Shown here piece by piece: positions 19,659 through 25,302 of a stretch of 64,000 nucleotides of DNA. Source of the DNA: Marinoscillum pacificum (lineage in GTDB: Bacteria; Bacteroidota; Bacteroidia; Cytophagales; Cyclobacteriaceae); the NCBI RefSeq assembly GCF_024714495.1, contig NZ_JAMZMJ010000011.1:62001-126000 (forward strand), read 5' to 3'. Numbering within the stretch: the first letter of the stretch is position 1; each line of letters opens with the position of its first letter. The position numbers and the translations under genes were made by a program. Under the pieces are notes generated by a model. It ran no database searches. It saw nothing but the letters and a program-made list of their open reading frames with translations, and was not told the DNA's origin.

Positions 19659-21078
19659 AATCTCTCTGAGCAAATTCATTGCCTCCGCACATTCTCACCA
19701 CTTTCGGTGTGAACGTTCCAAGCACATCTACCAGATCTACTTGTTGCTTCATCACTTGATGAATGTCCTTGTAGGCCTGAGGAGCTTCATCCAATCCAGA
19801 CCCAATCACCGTCACACCAGCTTTCTTGAGATGCTTTCTCACTTCATCTCTGGATAGACTTTGCTTGGCTCTTGTTCTGGACATGACTCTACCTGCTCCA
19901 TGCGATGCGGAATTGATGGAAGCTTGCTCCCCTTTTCCTCTCACAATAAAACCGGGTGCAGTCATGGATCCCGGAATAATTCCCAGCACGCCTTTTCCTG
20001 CAGGAGTTGCTCCTTTTCTATGAACAATGATTTCCTCACCATCAGCATCCTGCTCTTTCCAGGCAAAGTTGTGATGGTTCTCCACCAGCGCTAGAGGTTG
20101 TTCGCCCAAGGCTTTAGCCATTCGTTCATAGATCTGATGATGACAAGCAGATGCATAGTCCCCTGCCAGATTCATCGCAATCCAGTACTCCTGACCATCT
20201 TCGGTATCCAAATCCAACCAGGCCAAATGCTTCGCCTCCGATGGAAGTTTACACTTATCCATAGCCAGTTTGGTATAGTGTCGAGCGATGTTCGCACCTA
20301 AACCTCTGGAACCAGAATGTGACAATACAGCTAGGTATTTACCCTTTGGTAATTTCAAGTCATTCTCATCACTTAGAAGCTCCGCTACTCCAAACTCTAC
20401 GAAGTGGTTTCCGCCACCAGATGAACCGATCTGAGAATACGCTCTATCCTTCAAGGATTTCAGAATATTGATCTCACCGAAAGACTTGTTCTCCAAGACT
20501 TCATGATCCATCGGTCTTCTGAAAGTCGCATTTCCAAATCGAGTGTTATCCTCCAGCATTTGCTTGAAGTCGGAGACTGCATCATATTGAAACAATGGAG
20601 GCAGATCATAAATGGTCATGCACATTCTACAACCAATATCCACTCCTACACCATAAGGAATCACCGCGTTTTTAGTTGCTAATACACCACCAATCGGCAG
20701 ACCATATCCCTGATGCGCATCCGCCATTAACGCTCCAGAGTGTGTCACTGGCAATTTCATTGCCACTTCCATCTGATGAACCGCACCCTGTTCGATTCCT
20801 TCAGCACCATACGTCTGGTACGGAATTCTTGAGGCATTCAACTCCAGCATTTTGTTGTGTTCGGTTTTGATAATCAAACCTTTAGCAACAGGTCCAAGAG
20901 ACTCATGCTTTTGGTAAAACGCCGGATTTTCCAACACTCTCTGCAATAGCTCTAGCTTATGCTTCTTACTTTTTCCTTTGAAATGAGCTTCCAACACCTT
21001 CATGGCCGTCCCGATCACTTTTCCTTCGGGGTAACCAAGTTGTCTCAGCTCTTTTCCTGTCAACTTTGTGGTTGCCAT
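19657..21078 (-). CDS. rtcB: RtcB-family RNA ligase
   Basis: A 473-residue GTP- and Mn-dependent ligase that joins RNA 3'-phosphate or 2',3'-cyclic phosphate ends to 5'-OH ends, the type of break left by tRNA-cleaving toxins. The active-site set is complete: Asp147 and Cys150 in GVDIGC, His225 in GGGNHFVEFG, His254 in LSHSGSRG, His335/336 in the NHH motif, and the guanylylated His393 in SASHGAGR. Length is normal. It is the last gene of an SPFH-TPR-rtcB operon, overlapping the TPR gene by 19 nt. No RtcA cyclase, archease or RtcR regulator is encoded nearby, which sets this unit apart from the proteobacterial rtc operon. A degenerate tRNA-like array lies upstream on the same strand. Confidence 0.95.
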   Translation of the reverse strand: MATTKLTGKELRQLGYPEGKVIGTAMKVLEAHFKGKSKKHKLELLQRVLENPAFYQKHESLGPVAKGLIIKTEHNKMLELNASRIPYQTYGAEGIEQGAVHQMEVAMKLPVTHSGALMADAHQGYGLPIGGVLATKNAVIPYGVGVDIGCRMCMTIYDLPPLFQYDAVSDFKQMLEDNTRFGNATFRRPMDHEVLENKSFGEINILKSLKDRAYSQIGSSGGGNHFVEFGVAELLSDENDLKLPKGKYLAVLSHSGSRGLGANIARHYTKLAMDKCKLPSEAKHLAWLDLDTEDGQEYWIAMNLAGDYASACHHQIYERMAKALGEQPLALVENHHNFAWKEQDADGEEIIVHRKGATPAGKGVLGIIPGSMTAPGFIVRGKGEQASINSASHGAGRVMSRTRAKQSLSRDEVRKHLKKAGVTVIGSGLDEAPQAYKDIHQVMKQQVDLVDVLGTFTPKVVRMCGGNEFAQRD

Positions 21079-21584
21079 TTTTTAAATATTGTTTTGAATC
21101 GCTTCATGCGAATTCGTTTTACATCTTTTTTCAATTCTGCTGAGTCGTTATTGTCAGTAGACTCCATCAAAGCTTCTCTATAATATTTGATAGCTTCAGG
21201 AAATTTACCCTGACGTTCAGCAATCTTGCCCATGGTTCGCAGGATGTACTCCTGATCCAATTGAGCATTTTTTCGAGCTATTAATAGTTTGCTTTGCAAA
21301 AACGCATAACGTTTTTGAGTCAATAGCAACTCCATCAATCCATTCCATGCATATTCATAGTCCGGATCGAAATGGATCGCAAGCAAGTAGTGTCGCTCGG
21401 ATAACCCATAGTTTTCCTGGTGATAATGATACATCCAGGCCAAAGTGCTGTGCAACTTCGGATAACCCGGTTCATCACATAGCGCCGAGTCAATCAAGCC
21501 TCGTGCTTTCACATACTCTCCTTCATAAATGGCATCTATGGCGATATCTATTAATTGCTCTATGGTTTGATCTACAATTTTCAT
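21060..21584 (-). CDS. TPR-repeat protein of the RtcB operon
   Basis: A 174-residue soluble protein made mostly of tetratricopeptide-like helical pairs: YEGEYVKARGLIDSALCDEP (~19-38), LAWMYHYHQENYGLSERHYLLAI, and near the C-terminus QGKFPEAIKYYREAL. The last 25 residues are basic (KKDVKRIRMKRFKTIFKKW), which could contact RNA. It has no signal peptide or catalytic motif. The 3' end overlaps rtcB by 19 nt, so the two are translationally coupled. It is likely an adaptor joining RtcB to the SPFH scaffold or to the RNA substrate; that role is inferred from the operon only. Confidence 0.82.
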   Translation of the reverse strand: MKIVDQTIEQLIDIAIDAIYEGEYVKARGLIDSALCDEPGYPKLHSTLAWMYHYHQENYGLSERHYLLAIHFDPDYEYAWNGLMELLLTQKRYAFLQSKLLIARKNAQLDQEYILRTMGKIAERQGKFPEAIKYYREALMESTDNNDSAELKKDVKRIRMKRFKTIFKKWQPQS

Positions 21585-21599
21585 TGGTTTTAGAATTAA

Positions 21600-21730
21600 G
21601 GAATGCCTTAAAGCCCTCTAAAGCTGTCATTCCGACGCAAGGAGGAATCTATCTTGAATCATGAGATTCACAATCCAATTAGTTAGATTTCTCGTTCCTC
21701 GAAATGACAATCAAAAATTCAAGGCATTCC
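21600..21730. repeat. Palindromic intergenic repeat, copy 1, nested in a larger inverted repeat
   Basis: The core (21625-21709, 85 bp) begins TGTCATTCCGACG and ends CTCGAAATGACA, so its ends pair, with an inner arm pair (GGAGGAATCT / AGATTTCTC). Copy 2 at 23771-23856 is highly similar and a shorter divergent copy lies at 23043-23109. Copy 1 is further enclosed by GGAATGCCTT (21600-21609) and AAGGCATTCC (21721-21730), giving an extended stem that fills the SPFH-TPR gap. It looks like a short non-autonomous mobile repeat, possibly serving as an RNA-processing element. Confidence 0.8.
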
Positions 21731-21731
21731 A

Positions 21732-22847
21732 TTATTTAGCTGGAGCGAAAATCTCTCTGAGTTGGTTGACCACATGTCCGTTTCCGGAAACAGTGATCTG
21801 ACCAATTTTCTCAGCGATCTTTTCTACATACTCCATCTCTTTGAGTTTCCACAACATTTCATTGTCTTCCATCAATTTTGCAGTGTTGAGCAAGCTCCGA
21901 GTAGAAGCTGTTTCCTCCCGTCTCATGATCACATTGGCCTGCGCTTTTTTCTGCGCCACCAACACTTGATTCATGATTTCTTTCACCTCGCCTGGCAAGA
22001 TGATATCTCGCACACCACAATCTTGCACCACAACTCCAAGATCCGCAGCTTTCGCCTGAATCTCTTTCATCACGAACGCTGAGATAGACTCCTTTCTTTC
22101 AAGGGTTTCATCCAGCGTGTAGGTTCCGATAAAGTCTCGAAGCGCCAGCTGCACCAACACATAGAGTTGTTTTTCATAGTCTTTGTTGTCAATGACAGCT
22201 TTTGTCACATTATTGACCTTGTATTGCACCATGAAGTTCACTCGAAGTGCGGCTTTATCTCCAGTCAGGATTTCCTGACCATTGATTTCCATTTGTCTAC
22301 TTCTCAGATCCACTTTTACCACTTTTAATGGCGTACTGTTTTTCCAGAAGTAATAGACACCTGCACCTAGCTCCCGATCGAATTTACCGTCCACGAAAAG
22401 CATTCCCTTTTCGTAATCTTCTACTGTAAGAATTCGGACATACCGCGCTACTTCTACTTTTTCCAAAATAGCAATTGGCACATCTTCTTTAATATCGACA
22501 GAAGTCAAATCCAGGATCTGAAATCTGAAGGCAATCAATCCTTTCCAATATGCATATCGACCTGGGATCAAGACATGCTTGAAGTTTTCATTTTCATAAA
22601 CCAGGCATAGCTCACCATCTTTTACATTGACAATGTCCAATAGTGATGCTAGCTCCTCATCCTTGAGCAACACATCCAGATTTACTGGCGCGTGAAATGG
22701 CTGAGCCATATTAAATTCACGAACAGTCTCCCATGGAGACAACCAGTAAACACCTGCTGTGATTACTCGCTGGTAATCACCTCCGCGAAACACTAGTCCC
22801 ACGTAGCCTACGTTGATTTTTACTCGATTCAACATTTGTTTACACAT
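21732..22847 (-). CDS. SPFH/band-7 (slipin-like) protein of the RtcB operon
   Basis: A 371-residue protein. The N-terminal half has three short beta-rich repeats with a common pattern (VGYVGLVFRGGDYQRVITAG, VKDGELCLVYENENFKHVLI, VEDYEKGMLFVDGKFDRELG), each ending in aromatic W/Y. A band-7 domain follows (~170-300: LRSRQMEINGQEILTGDKAA, VVVQDCGVRDIILPGEVKEI), then an Ala/Glu-rich helix (AQANVIMRREETASTRS). Unlike classical slipins it shows no N-terminal membrane helix. SPFH proteins form ring or cage assemblies, and this class recurs next to RtcB in other bacteria as far as I recall. It is the first protein gene after the tRNA-like array. An alternative start is the Met at residue 5. Confidence 0.88.
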   Translation of the reverse strand: MCKQMLNRVKINVGYVGLVFRGGDYQRVITAGVYWLSPWETVREFNMAQPFHAPVNLDVLLKDEELASLLDIVNVKDGELCLVYENENFKHVLIPGRYAYWKGLIAFRFQILDLTSVDIKEDVPIAILEKVEVARYVRILTVEDYEKGMLFVDGKFDRELGAGVYYFWKNSTPLKVVKVDLRSRQMEINGQEILTGDKAALRVNFMVQYKVNNVTKAVIDNKDYEKQLYVLVQLALRDFIGTYTLDETLERKESISAFVMKEIQAKAADLGVVVQDCGVRDIILPGEVKEIMNQVLVAQKKAQANVIMRREETASTRSLLNTAKLMEDNEMLWKLKEMEYVEKIAEKIGQITVSGNGHVVNQLREIFAPAK

Positions 22848-23042
22848 TTAAATAATTAAACATGTGATTCCAGCTTTTTTACCCCGATCTTTCAGATCAC
22901 CCTTAGCCAGGCGCCCCTAAATGGGAAAAGCTTGAATCAATTTGCTCTATTTAGGCCGGGCCGACGTTCGGTTGGGGTGAATCAAGTTGATTCAACACCA
23001 GACCCAGAAGAGCTATCACTATTGGCCAATAATATTTTTAAT
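22848..23042 (-). promoter_or_regulatory. Structured leader upstream of the SPFH gene
   Basis: The ~195 nt before the SPFH ATG are rich in inverted repeats on the transcribed strand. GCTCT near 23013 can pair with AGAGC near 22945. Inside lie TGAATC / GATTCA arms, CCGA-ACG-TCGG and GGCC-C-GGCC. Nearer the gene, GAT-CTGAAAG-ATC forms a small hairpin whose 7-nt loop has the form of a tRNA-Phe anticodon loop (U33, GAA, A37), preceded by CGCC/GGTG arms around a TGG-containing loop, like a D-arm. No T-arm follows, so a tRNA origin is weakly supported. A regulatory or processed 5' UTR is the broader reading. Confidence 0.4.
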
Positions 23043-23109
23043 TGTCATCCCGCCAGCACAAGAAAGATCTCTCCTGCGCCTGCCAGTCGGCAGACAGGTC
23101 GAGATGACA
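23043..23109. repeat. Palindromic intergenic repeat, divergent short copy 3
   Basis: A 67-bp relative of the repeats at 21625-21709 and 23771-23856. It starts TGTCATCCCG and ends TCGAGATGACA, so the terminal arms pair as in the longer copies. The middle is different and contains GCCTGCCAGTCGGCAG, a small palindrome that resembles the CGCCTGCCGGCGAGGCAGG motif at 51061 and 52821. Confidence 0.6.
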
Positions 23110-23137
23110 AATCGTTTTCATTTAAAAGAAAATGATC

Positions 23138-23350
23138 TCAGCGGTCCATCTGAAAATTTGGCGGAGTATCAAATTGAGCAGATATTTCAATGGACAGTTC
23201 ATTCATGCTTCTCTTCCCTGCTTTCAACCACACAGAAGCAAACCTGAAGTACCCAATGATCAACCCACGATATCCTTTACACTCAAAGCCATTTTCAGAC
23301 TTTTCAGTAAGACTATGACGGTGAACCTTACCAAGGATCACTGCGATCAT
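23138..23350 (-). CDS. Possible small protein between the tRNA-like array and the SPFH leader
   Basis: A 70-codon frame from the ATG at 23350, on the operon strand, with no recognised domain. Its C-terminal half (MNELSIEISAQFDTPPNF) has a protein-like composition with mixed charged and aromatic residues. No ribosome site or family match supports it. It could be a remnant of a transposed gene or chance coding in structured RNA. It is the only candidate gene in 23110-23394. Confidence 0.25.
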   Translation of the reverse strand: MIAVILGKVHRHSLTEKSENGFECKGYRGLIIGYFRFASVWLKAGKRSMNELSIEISAQFDTPPNFQMDR

Positions 23351-23394
23351 TTTCTATAGGCGCCTTTTGTAGAGTAGGCATCTCTTTTTTGAAT

Positions 23395-23460
23395 GATGAA
23401 TTTTAAGCTCATCTTCCACATCCAAATTGTGGTGCTCTACCAACTGAGCTACAGTATCCA
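23395..23460 (-). ncRNA. tRNA-Gln(UUG)-like element lacking a proper acceptor and T-arm
   Basis: The minus strand reads as a nearly perfect tRNA 5' half. The D-arm is GCTC-AGTTGGTA-GAGC (23434-23449). A perfect anticodon stem CCACA/TGTGG encloses the 7-nt loop ATTTGGA, with U33, anticodon UUG (23423-23425) and purine 37. The 3' half is degenerate: where the T-arm should be, GATGA and TCATC pair around a loop without TTCGA, and no strand complements the acceptor CAGTATC side. It cannot be a functional tRNA. It is the promoter-distal member of the tRNA-like array. Confidence 0.75.
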
Positions 23461-23473
23461 ACCTTACAGGCAC

Positions 23474-23542
23474 GATAAAGATGGGATTCGAACCCACGAC
23501 ATTCACAGAGTTGTTGTTCTAACCAGACTGAACTATCCTAAC
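23474..23542 (-). ncRNA. tRNA-His(GUG)-like element with a shortened anticodon arm
   Basis: The minus strand shows a D-arm GTTC-AGTCTGGTTA-GAAC (23516-23533), an anticodon-loop sequence CTGTGAA with U33 and GUG (23504-23506), and a perfect T-arm GTGGG-TTCGAAT-CCCAT (23481-23497). After the loop only TGTC separates it from the T-arm; a normal tRNA has about ten nt here, so the 3' strand of the anticodon stem appears deleted. The acceptor (GTTAGGA / CTTTATC) pairs only in part and no CCA is encoded. The total is 69 nt. It resembles tRNA-His in the anticodon and the TGTC-GTGGG junction. Confidence 0.75.
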
Positions 23543-23548
23543 TTTTAC

Positions 23549-23626
23549 ATCAGGAGAGGGAATCGAACCCTCGACCTACAACGTGATTGGAAACCCTCCA
23601 GCCAAAGCAGCATATCTCCACCTAAT
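23549..23626 (-). ncRNA. tRNA-like element with good acceptor and T-arm (Gly-UCC or Trp-CCA type loop)
   Basis: The minus-strand acceptor ATTAGGT pairs with TCCTGAT at 6 of 7 positions. The T-arm GAGGG-TTCGATT-CCCTC (23556-23572) is perfect. The D region lacks a 4-bp stem. The stretch TTTCCAAT can be read as an anticodon loop with UCC or CCA, but its flanks form at most two pairs. The spacer to the His-like element is 6 nt, as in tandem tRNA genes. So it keeps the 3' half and the acceptor while the D and anticodon arms are lost. Confidence 0.7.
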
Positions 23627-23689
23627 GGCGGACACTATGGTGCCTTACAGAAACACTCATCTGGTCTTTGTCCTTTCGGTTTTTCCAGT

Positions 23690-23759
23690 GGGAGTAGTAA
23701 GATTCGAACTTACTTCAAAATGATCCCTATGAATACAGCAATCATTTTCCGACATACCT
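23690..23759 (-). ncRNA. tRNA-like element: intact T-arm, remodelled anticodon arm
   Basis: The minus strand has a perfect T-arm GTAAG-TTCGAAT-CTTAC (23697-23713) followed by the acceptor-like TACTCCC. The middle is replaced by an 8-bp stem AAAATGAT/ATCATTTT (23717-23724, 23741-23748) closing a 16-nt loop that contains TTCATAG, a CAU-type anticodon context. No D-arm is visible and the proposed acceptor pairs at 4 of 7 positions. The ~60-nt spacer to the next element holds CTGG...CCAG arms around a CC-GAAA-GG tetraloop hairpin. Confidence 0.65.
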
Positions 23760-23770
23760 TAGTGTAAGGA

Positions 23771-23856
23771 TGTCATTCCGACATTAGGAGGAATCTTCCT
23801 TGAATTATGACCTCCACAATTCTTTTAAGAAAGATTTCTCGTTCCTCGAAATGACA
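23771..23856. repeat. Palindromic intergenic repeat, copy 2
   Basis: An 86-bp copy of the element at 21625-21709: the same TGTCATTCCGA start, GGAGGAATCT arm, GATTTCTCGTTCCTCGAAATGA end and terminal pairing, with a diverged centre. It is inserted within the tRNA-like array, between the 23690-23759 element and the 15-bp hairpin. Three copies within 2.3 kb and none noticed elsewhere in the window indicate local spread or retention. Confidence 0.8.
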
Positions 23857-23885
23857 GCTTTCCAAGATAACTGCACTCCCATTTA

Positions 23886-23929
23886 GATCGTCGCATGGAT
23901 TTCACTATCACCACAATCCATGGACGACC
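23886..23929 (-). ncRNA. Long hairpin in the tRNA-like array
   Basis: A 15-bp stem: outer 7 bp (plus strand GATCGTC / GACGACC, one G-U) and inner 8 bp (CATGGATT / AATCCATG) separated by one bulged base, around a 13-nt loop. No T-run follows, so it is not a terminator. It is the most stable hairpin of the array by eye. It may be a processing signal, a small RNA or a further remodelled anticodon arm; it has no D- or T-arm. Confidence 0.55.
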
Positions 23930-23934
23930 TCTCG

Positions 23935-24005
23935 CTTCTATAAACAGAGCTTTTACAAACATCACTGAGCGAACGAAACTCAGCTTGTGGTTCCCACCCA
24001 CTCTC
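23935..24005 (-). ncRNA. Weak tRNA-like element (D-arm-like stem plus one hairpin)
   Basis: The minus strand has GTTC...GAAC arms like a D-stem, with a GG-containing 13-nt loop. Six nt later comes a perfect 5-bp hairpin CTGAG/CTCAG with a 9-nt loop that contains TTCG. A three-arm tRNA fold is not possible without more stems. It is included because it continues the array in the same orientation; on its own it would not be called. Confidence 0.3.
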
Positions 24006-24055
24006 TGAACTTAAGGAAGACACTCGTTCTGCCTCCTCCCAAGCGAATTGCAGCC

Positions 24056-24152
24056 GATGATAGATTCGAATCGCAGCGGCGAACCGTTACCACCCCCAGA
24101 GCCAAACCTACCCGGCAGGATTCTGGTATCCTAACCCTTAGACCAATCAACT
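24056..24152 (-). ncRNA. tRNA-Glu-like element with the anticodon loop apparently deleted
   Basis: On the minus strand GTCTAAGGGTTAGGATACCAG closely follows the D-arm and start of the anticodon stem of bacterial tRNA-Glu. Where CCAG would continue through a UUC-containing loop to CCTGG, it runs directly into AATCCTG, as if the loop had been removed. A GATTCGAATC T-loop-like core lies ~60 nt further, within GCCG...CGGC arms. It is the promoter-proximal element of the array. The Glu comparison is from memory of the consensus, not an alignment. Confidence 0.5.
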
Positions 24153-24161
24153 TTAAAACAA

Positions 24162-24197
24162 AGAACCCCGACCCGCCAGTTGGCGAATCGGGGTTCT
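24162..24197 (-). terminator. Strong hairpin before the tRNA-like array
   Basis: A 10-bp stem AGAACCCCGA / TCGGGGTTCT encloses an inner CGCCA-GT-TGGCG hairpin. On the minus strand it is followed by TTGTTTTAAAG. It ends the short unit upstream and lies 10 nt before the first tRNA-like element. Read-through or processing here would release the array RNA. Confidence 0.75.
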
Positions 24198-24218
24198 CAG
24201 TGCACATAACAGTATATG

Positions 24219-24368
24219 TTACACAAAGTATCCTTTCATTCGCAACTGCGATTTTCCATCATTTTCATCTCTGTCTGCACGTAATTCCGACTGGACATAC
24301 TTCTCCCATCGACTTTCAGTCGCAAACAAAATATTATTCTGCACGATATGTATTTTCACCAAATCCAT
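24219..24368 (-). CDS. Possible 49-residue protein upstream of the tRNA-like array
   Basis: A short frame from the ATG at 24368 between two hairpin terminators. The product is hydrophilic and charge-rich (YVQSELRADRDENDGKSQ) with no recognisable domain. The placement, terminator on each side and same strand as the array, is the only support; a non-coding RNA with incidental frame is equally possible. Confidence 0.3.
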   Translation of the reverse strand: MDLVKIHIVQNNILFATESRWEKYVQSELRADRDENDGKSQLRMKGYFV

Positions 24369-24378
24369 AAGCAACAAA

Positions 24379-24404
24379 AAACCCAGACTGGAAGGCCTGG
24401 GTTT
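24379..24404 (-). terminator. Rho-independent terminator
   Basis: An 8-bp stem AAACCCAG / CTGGGTTT with a 10-nt loop. On the minus strand it is followed by a run of T (TTTTTTG). It lies 22 nt after the stop of the 30-codon frame at 24427-24519. Confidence 0.75.
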
Positions 24405-24426
24405 CAATATCTTTAGTAATGATAAA

Positions 24427-24519
24427 TCAACTTTCACCAGGCCAATATCCATCATAGCATACTAATAGCATCCCTTCCGGGTTACTATCTGCTTTTATAT
24501 GTTGAATAAATTGACGCAT
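24427..24519 (-). CDS. Possible 30-residue leader peptide
   Basis: A short frame from the ATG at 24519, ending in DGYWPGES, placed ~70 nt downstream of a predicted promoter and directly before a terminator. The promoter-peptide-terminator order resembles an attenuator leader for the transcription unit that continues into the tRNA-like array. There is no homology evidence, and coding potential is unproven. Confidence 0.3.
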   Translation of the reverse strand: MRQFIQHIKADSNPEGMLLVCYDGYWPGES

Positions 24520-24592
24520 TTGTTCTATTTTTAATTGTGATGCAATAATCGGAAAAGGATTTTTAAAAACCAAATATTATTTTGAATACTAA

Positions 24593-24623
24593 CAAATATT
24601 CTTCTTTCGCTAACACACTCAAA
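24593..24623 (-). promoter_or_regulatory. Predicted promoter for the leader / tRNA-like array unit
   Basis: On the minus strand TTTG (24623-24620) is followed after 19 nt by AATATTTG (24600-24593), 7/8 to the Bacteroidota -7 box TAnnTTTG. Transcription would begin near 24588 and run through the small units toward the array and the SPFH-TPR-rtcB operon. No sigma-54 type box, as used by RtcR-controlled operons, was noticed. Confidence 0.45.
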
Positions 24624-24713
24624 CAATACTTACTTCACTTCCAATAGACAATCATCAAGAGTATTTACCATGAAGATTGCATTAAGCAATGCAAATCAGG
24701 ATCTTTACCATTC

Positions 24714-25283
24714 ATGAAACCTACCGAAGTACTTTCTCAAATCACACCACTCTCAGCTGACTGCATGCAGGCGATAGATGAGCTCACTGAGCAGAAACAC
24801 TATACCAAAGGAAGTATCATTCATCCTTCGGGTAAAGTATGTAAGCATCTGTACTTTATTGAATCGGGTTTACTAAGGTTTTTCTATCACGATCGGGACG
24901 CTAAAGATGTGACCTACCAGTTTTTTGGAGAAAACCTATTCACCAGTGTCATCAATAGCTATTACACCCAGACTCCAAGCCTCTACAATATCGAAGCAAT
25001 GGAGGACTCATCGCTGTACGTACTTCGGTTTGCTGACTTTGAAGCATTACTTTCCAGATTTCCAGAATTGGACAAAGTGTACCATAGTGTTTTACGGGAA
25101 TTTCTTCTCAGTGCGGAGCAGCGAATCATCTCACTGCAGTTTTACAGCGCAGAAGAACGCTACAGAAATCTTCTCGAAAATCAACCCTCCATCCTCCAAC
25201 GTGTTTCACTGGGACACATCGCCTCTTACCTGGGCATCAATCAGGCAACTCTGAGCAGAGTGAGATCCAAAGTACGGCTTTAA
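24714..25283 (+). CDS. Crp/Fnr-family transcriptional regulator
   Basis: A 189-residue regulator. The N-terminal cNMP-binding fold includes HYTKGSIIHPSGKVCKHLYF and the aromatic strand SGLLRFFYHDRD. A dimer helix follows, then a C-terminal winged helix with the recognition motif LGHIASYLGINQATLSRVRS (~166-185). The iron-sulfur cysteine cluster of true Fnr is absent, so it is not an oxygen sensor of that type. It lies 100 nt upstream of the RND efflux genes on the same strand, with a Fnr-type palindrome between them, and probably controls that operon. Confidence 0.92.
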   Translation: MKPTEVLSQITPLSADCMQAIDELTEQKHYTKGSIIHPSGKVCKHLYFIESGLLRFFYHDRDAKDVTYQFFGENLFTSVINSYYTQTPSLYNIEAMEDSSLYVLRFADFEALLSRFPELDKVYHSVLREFLLSAEQRIISLQFYSAEERYRNLLENQPSILQRVSLGHIASYLGINQATLSRVRSKVRL

Positions 25284-25302
25284 ATCAATTAAACCGCACT
25301 TT

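Noticed and set aside
23474-23626. Functional tRNA-His and tRNA-Gly/Trp genes
   Set aside because: Both have perfect T-arms, but the His-like one lacks about six nt of the anticodon arm and has a poor acceptor, and the other lacks D and anticodon stems. Neither encodes CCA.
23393-23767. Plus-strand open frame of 124 codons across the tRNA-like array
   Set aside because: It is antisense to three tRNA-like elements and its apparent sequence derives from conserved T-arm and D-arm bases, so it is a chance frame.
23987-24370. Plus-strand open frame of 127 codons next to the array
   Set aside because: It runs antisense through the Glu-like element and a strong terminator hairpin; composition is not protein-like.
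22848-24620. Classical Y RNA / Ro (TROVE) system
   Set aside because: No TROVE-domain gene is present, and the elements look like decayed tRNAs rather than one Y RNA with a tRNA-like module.
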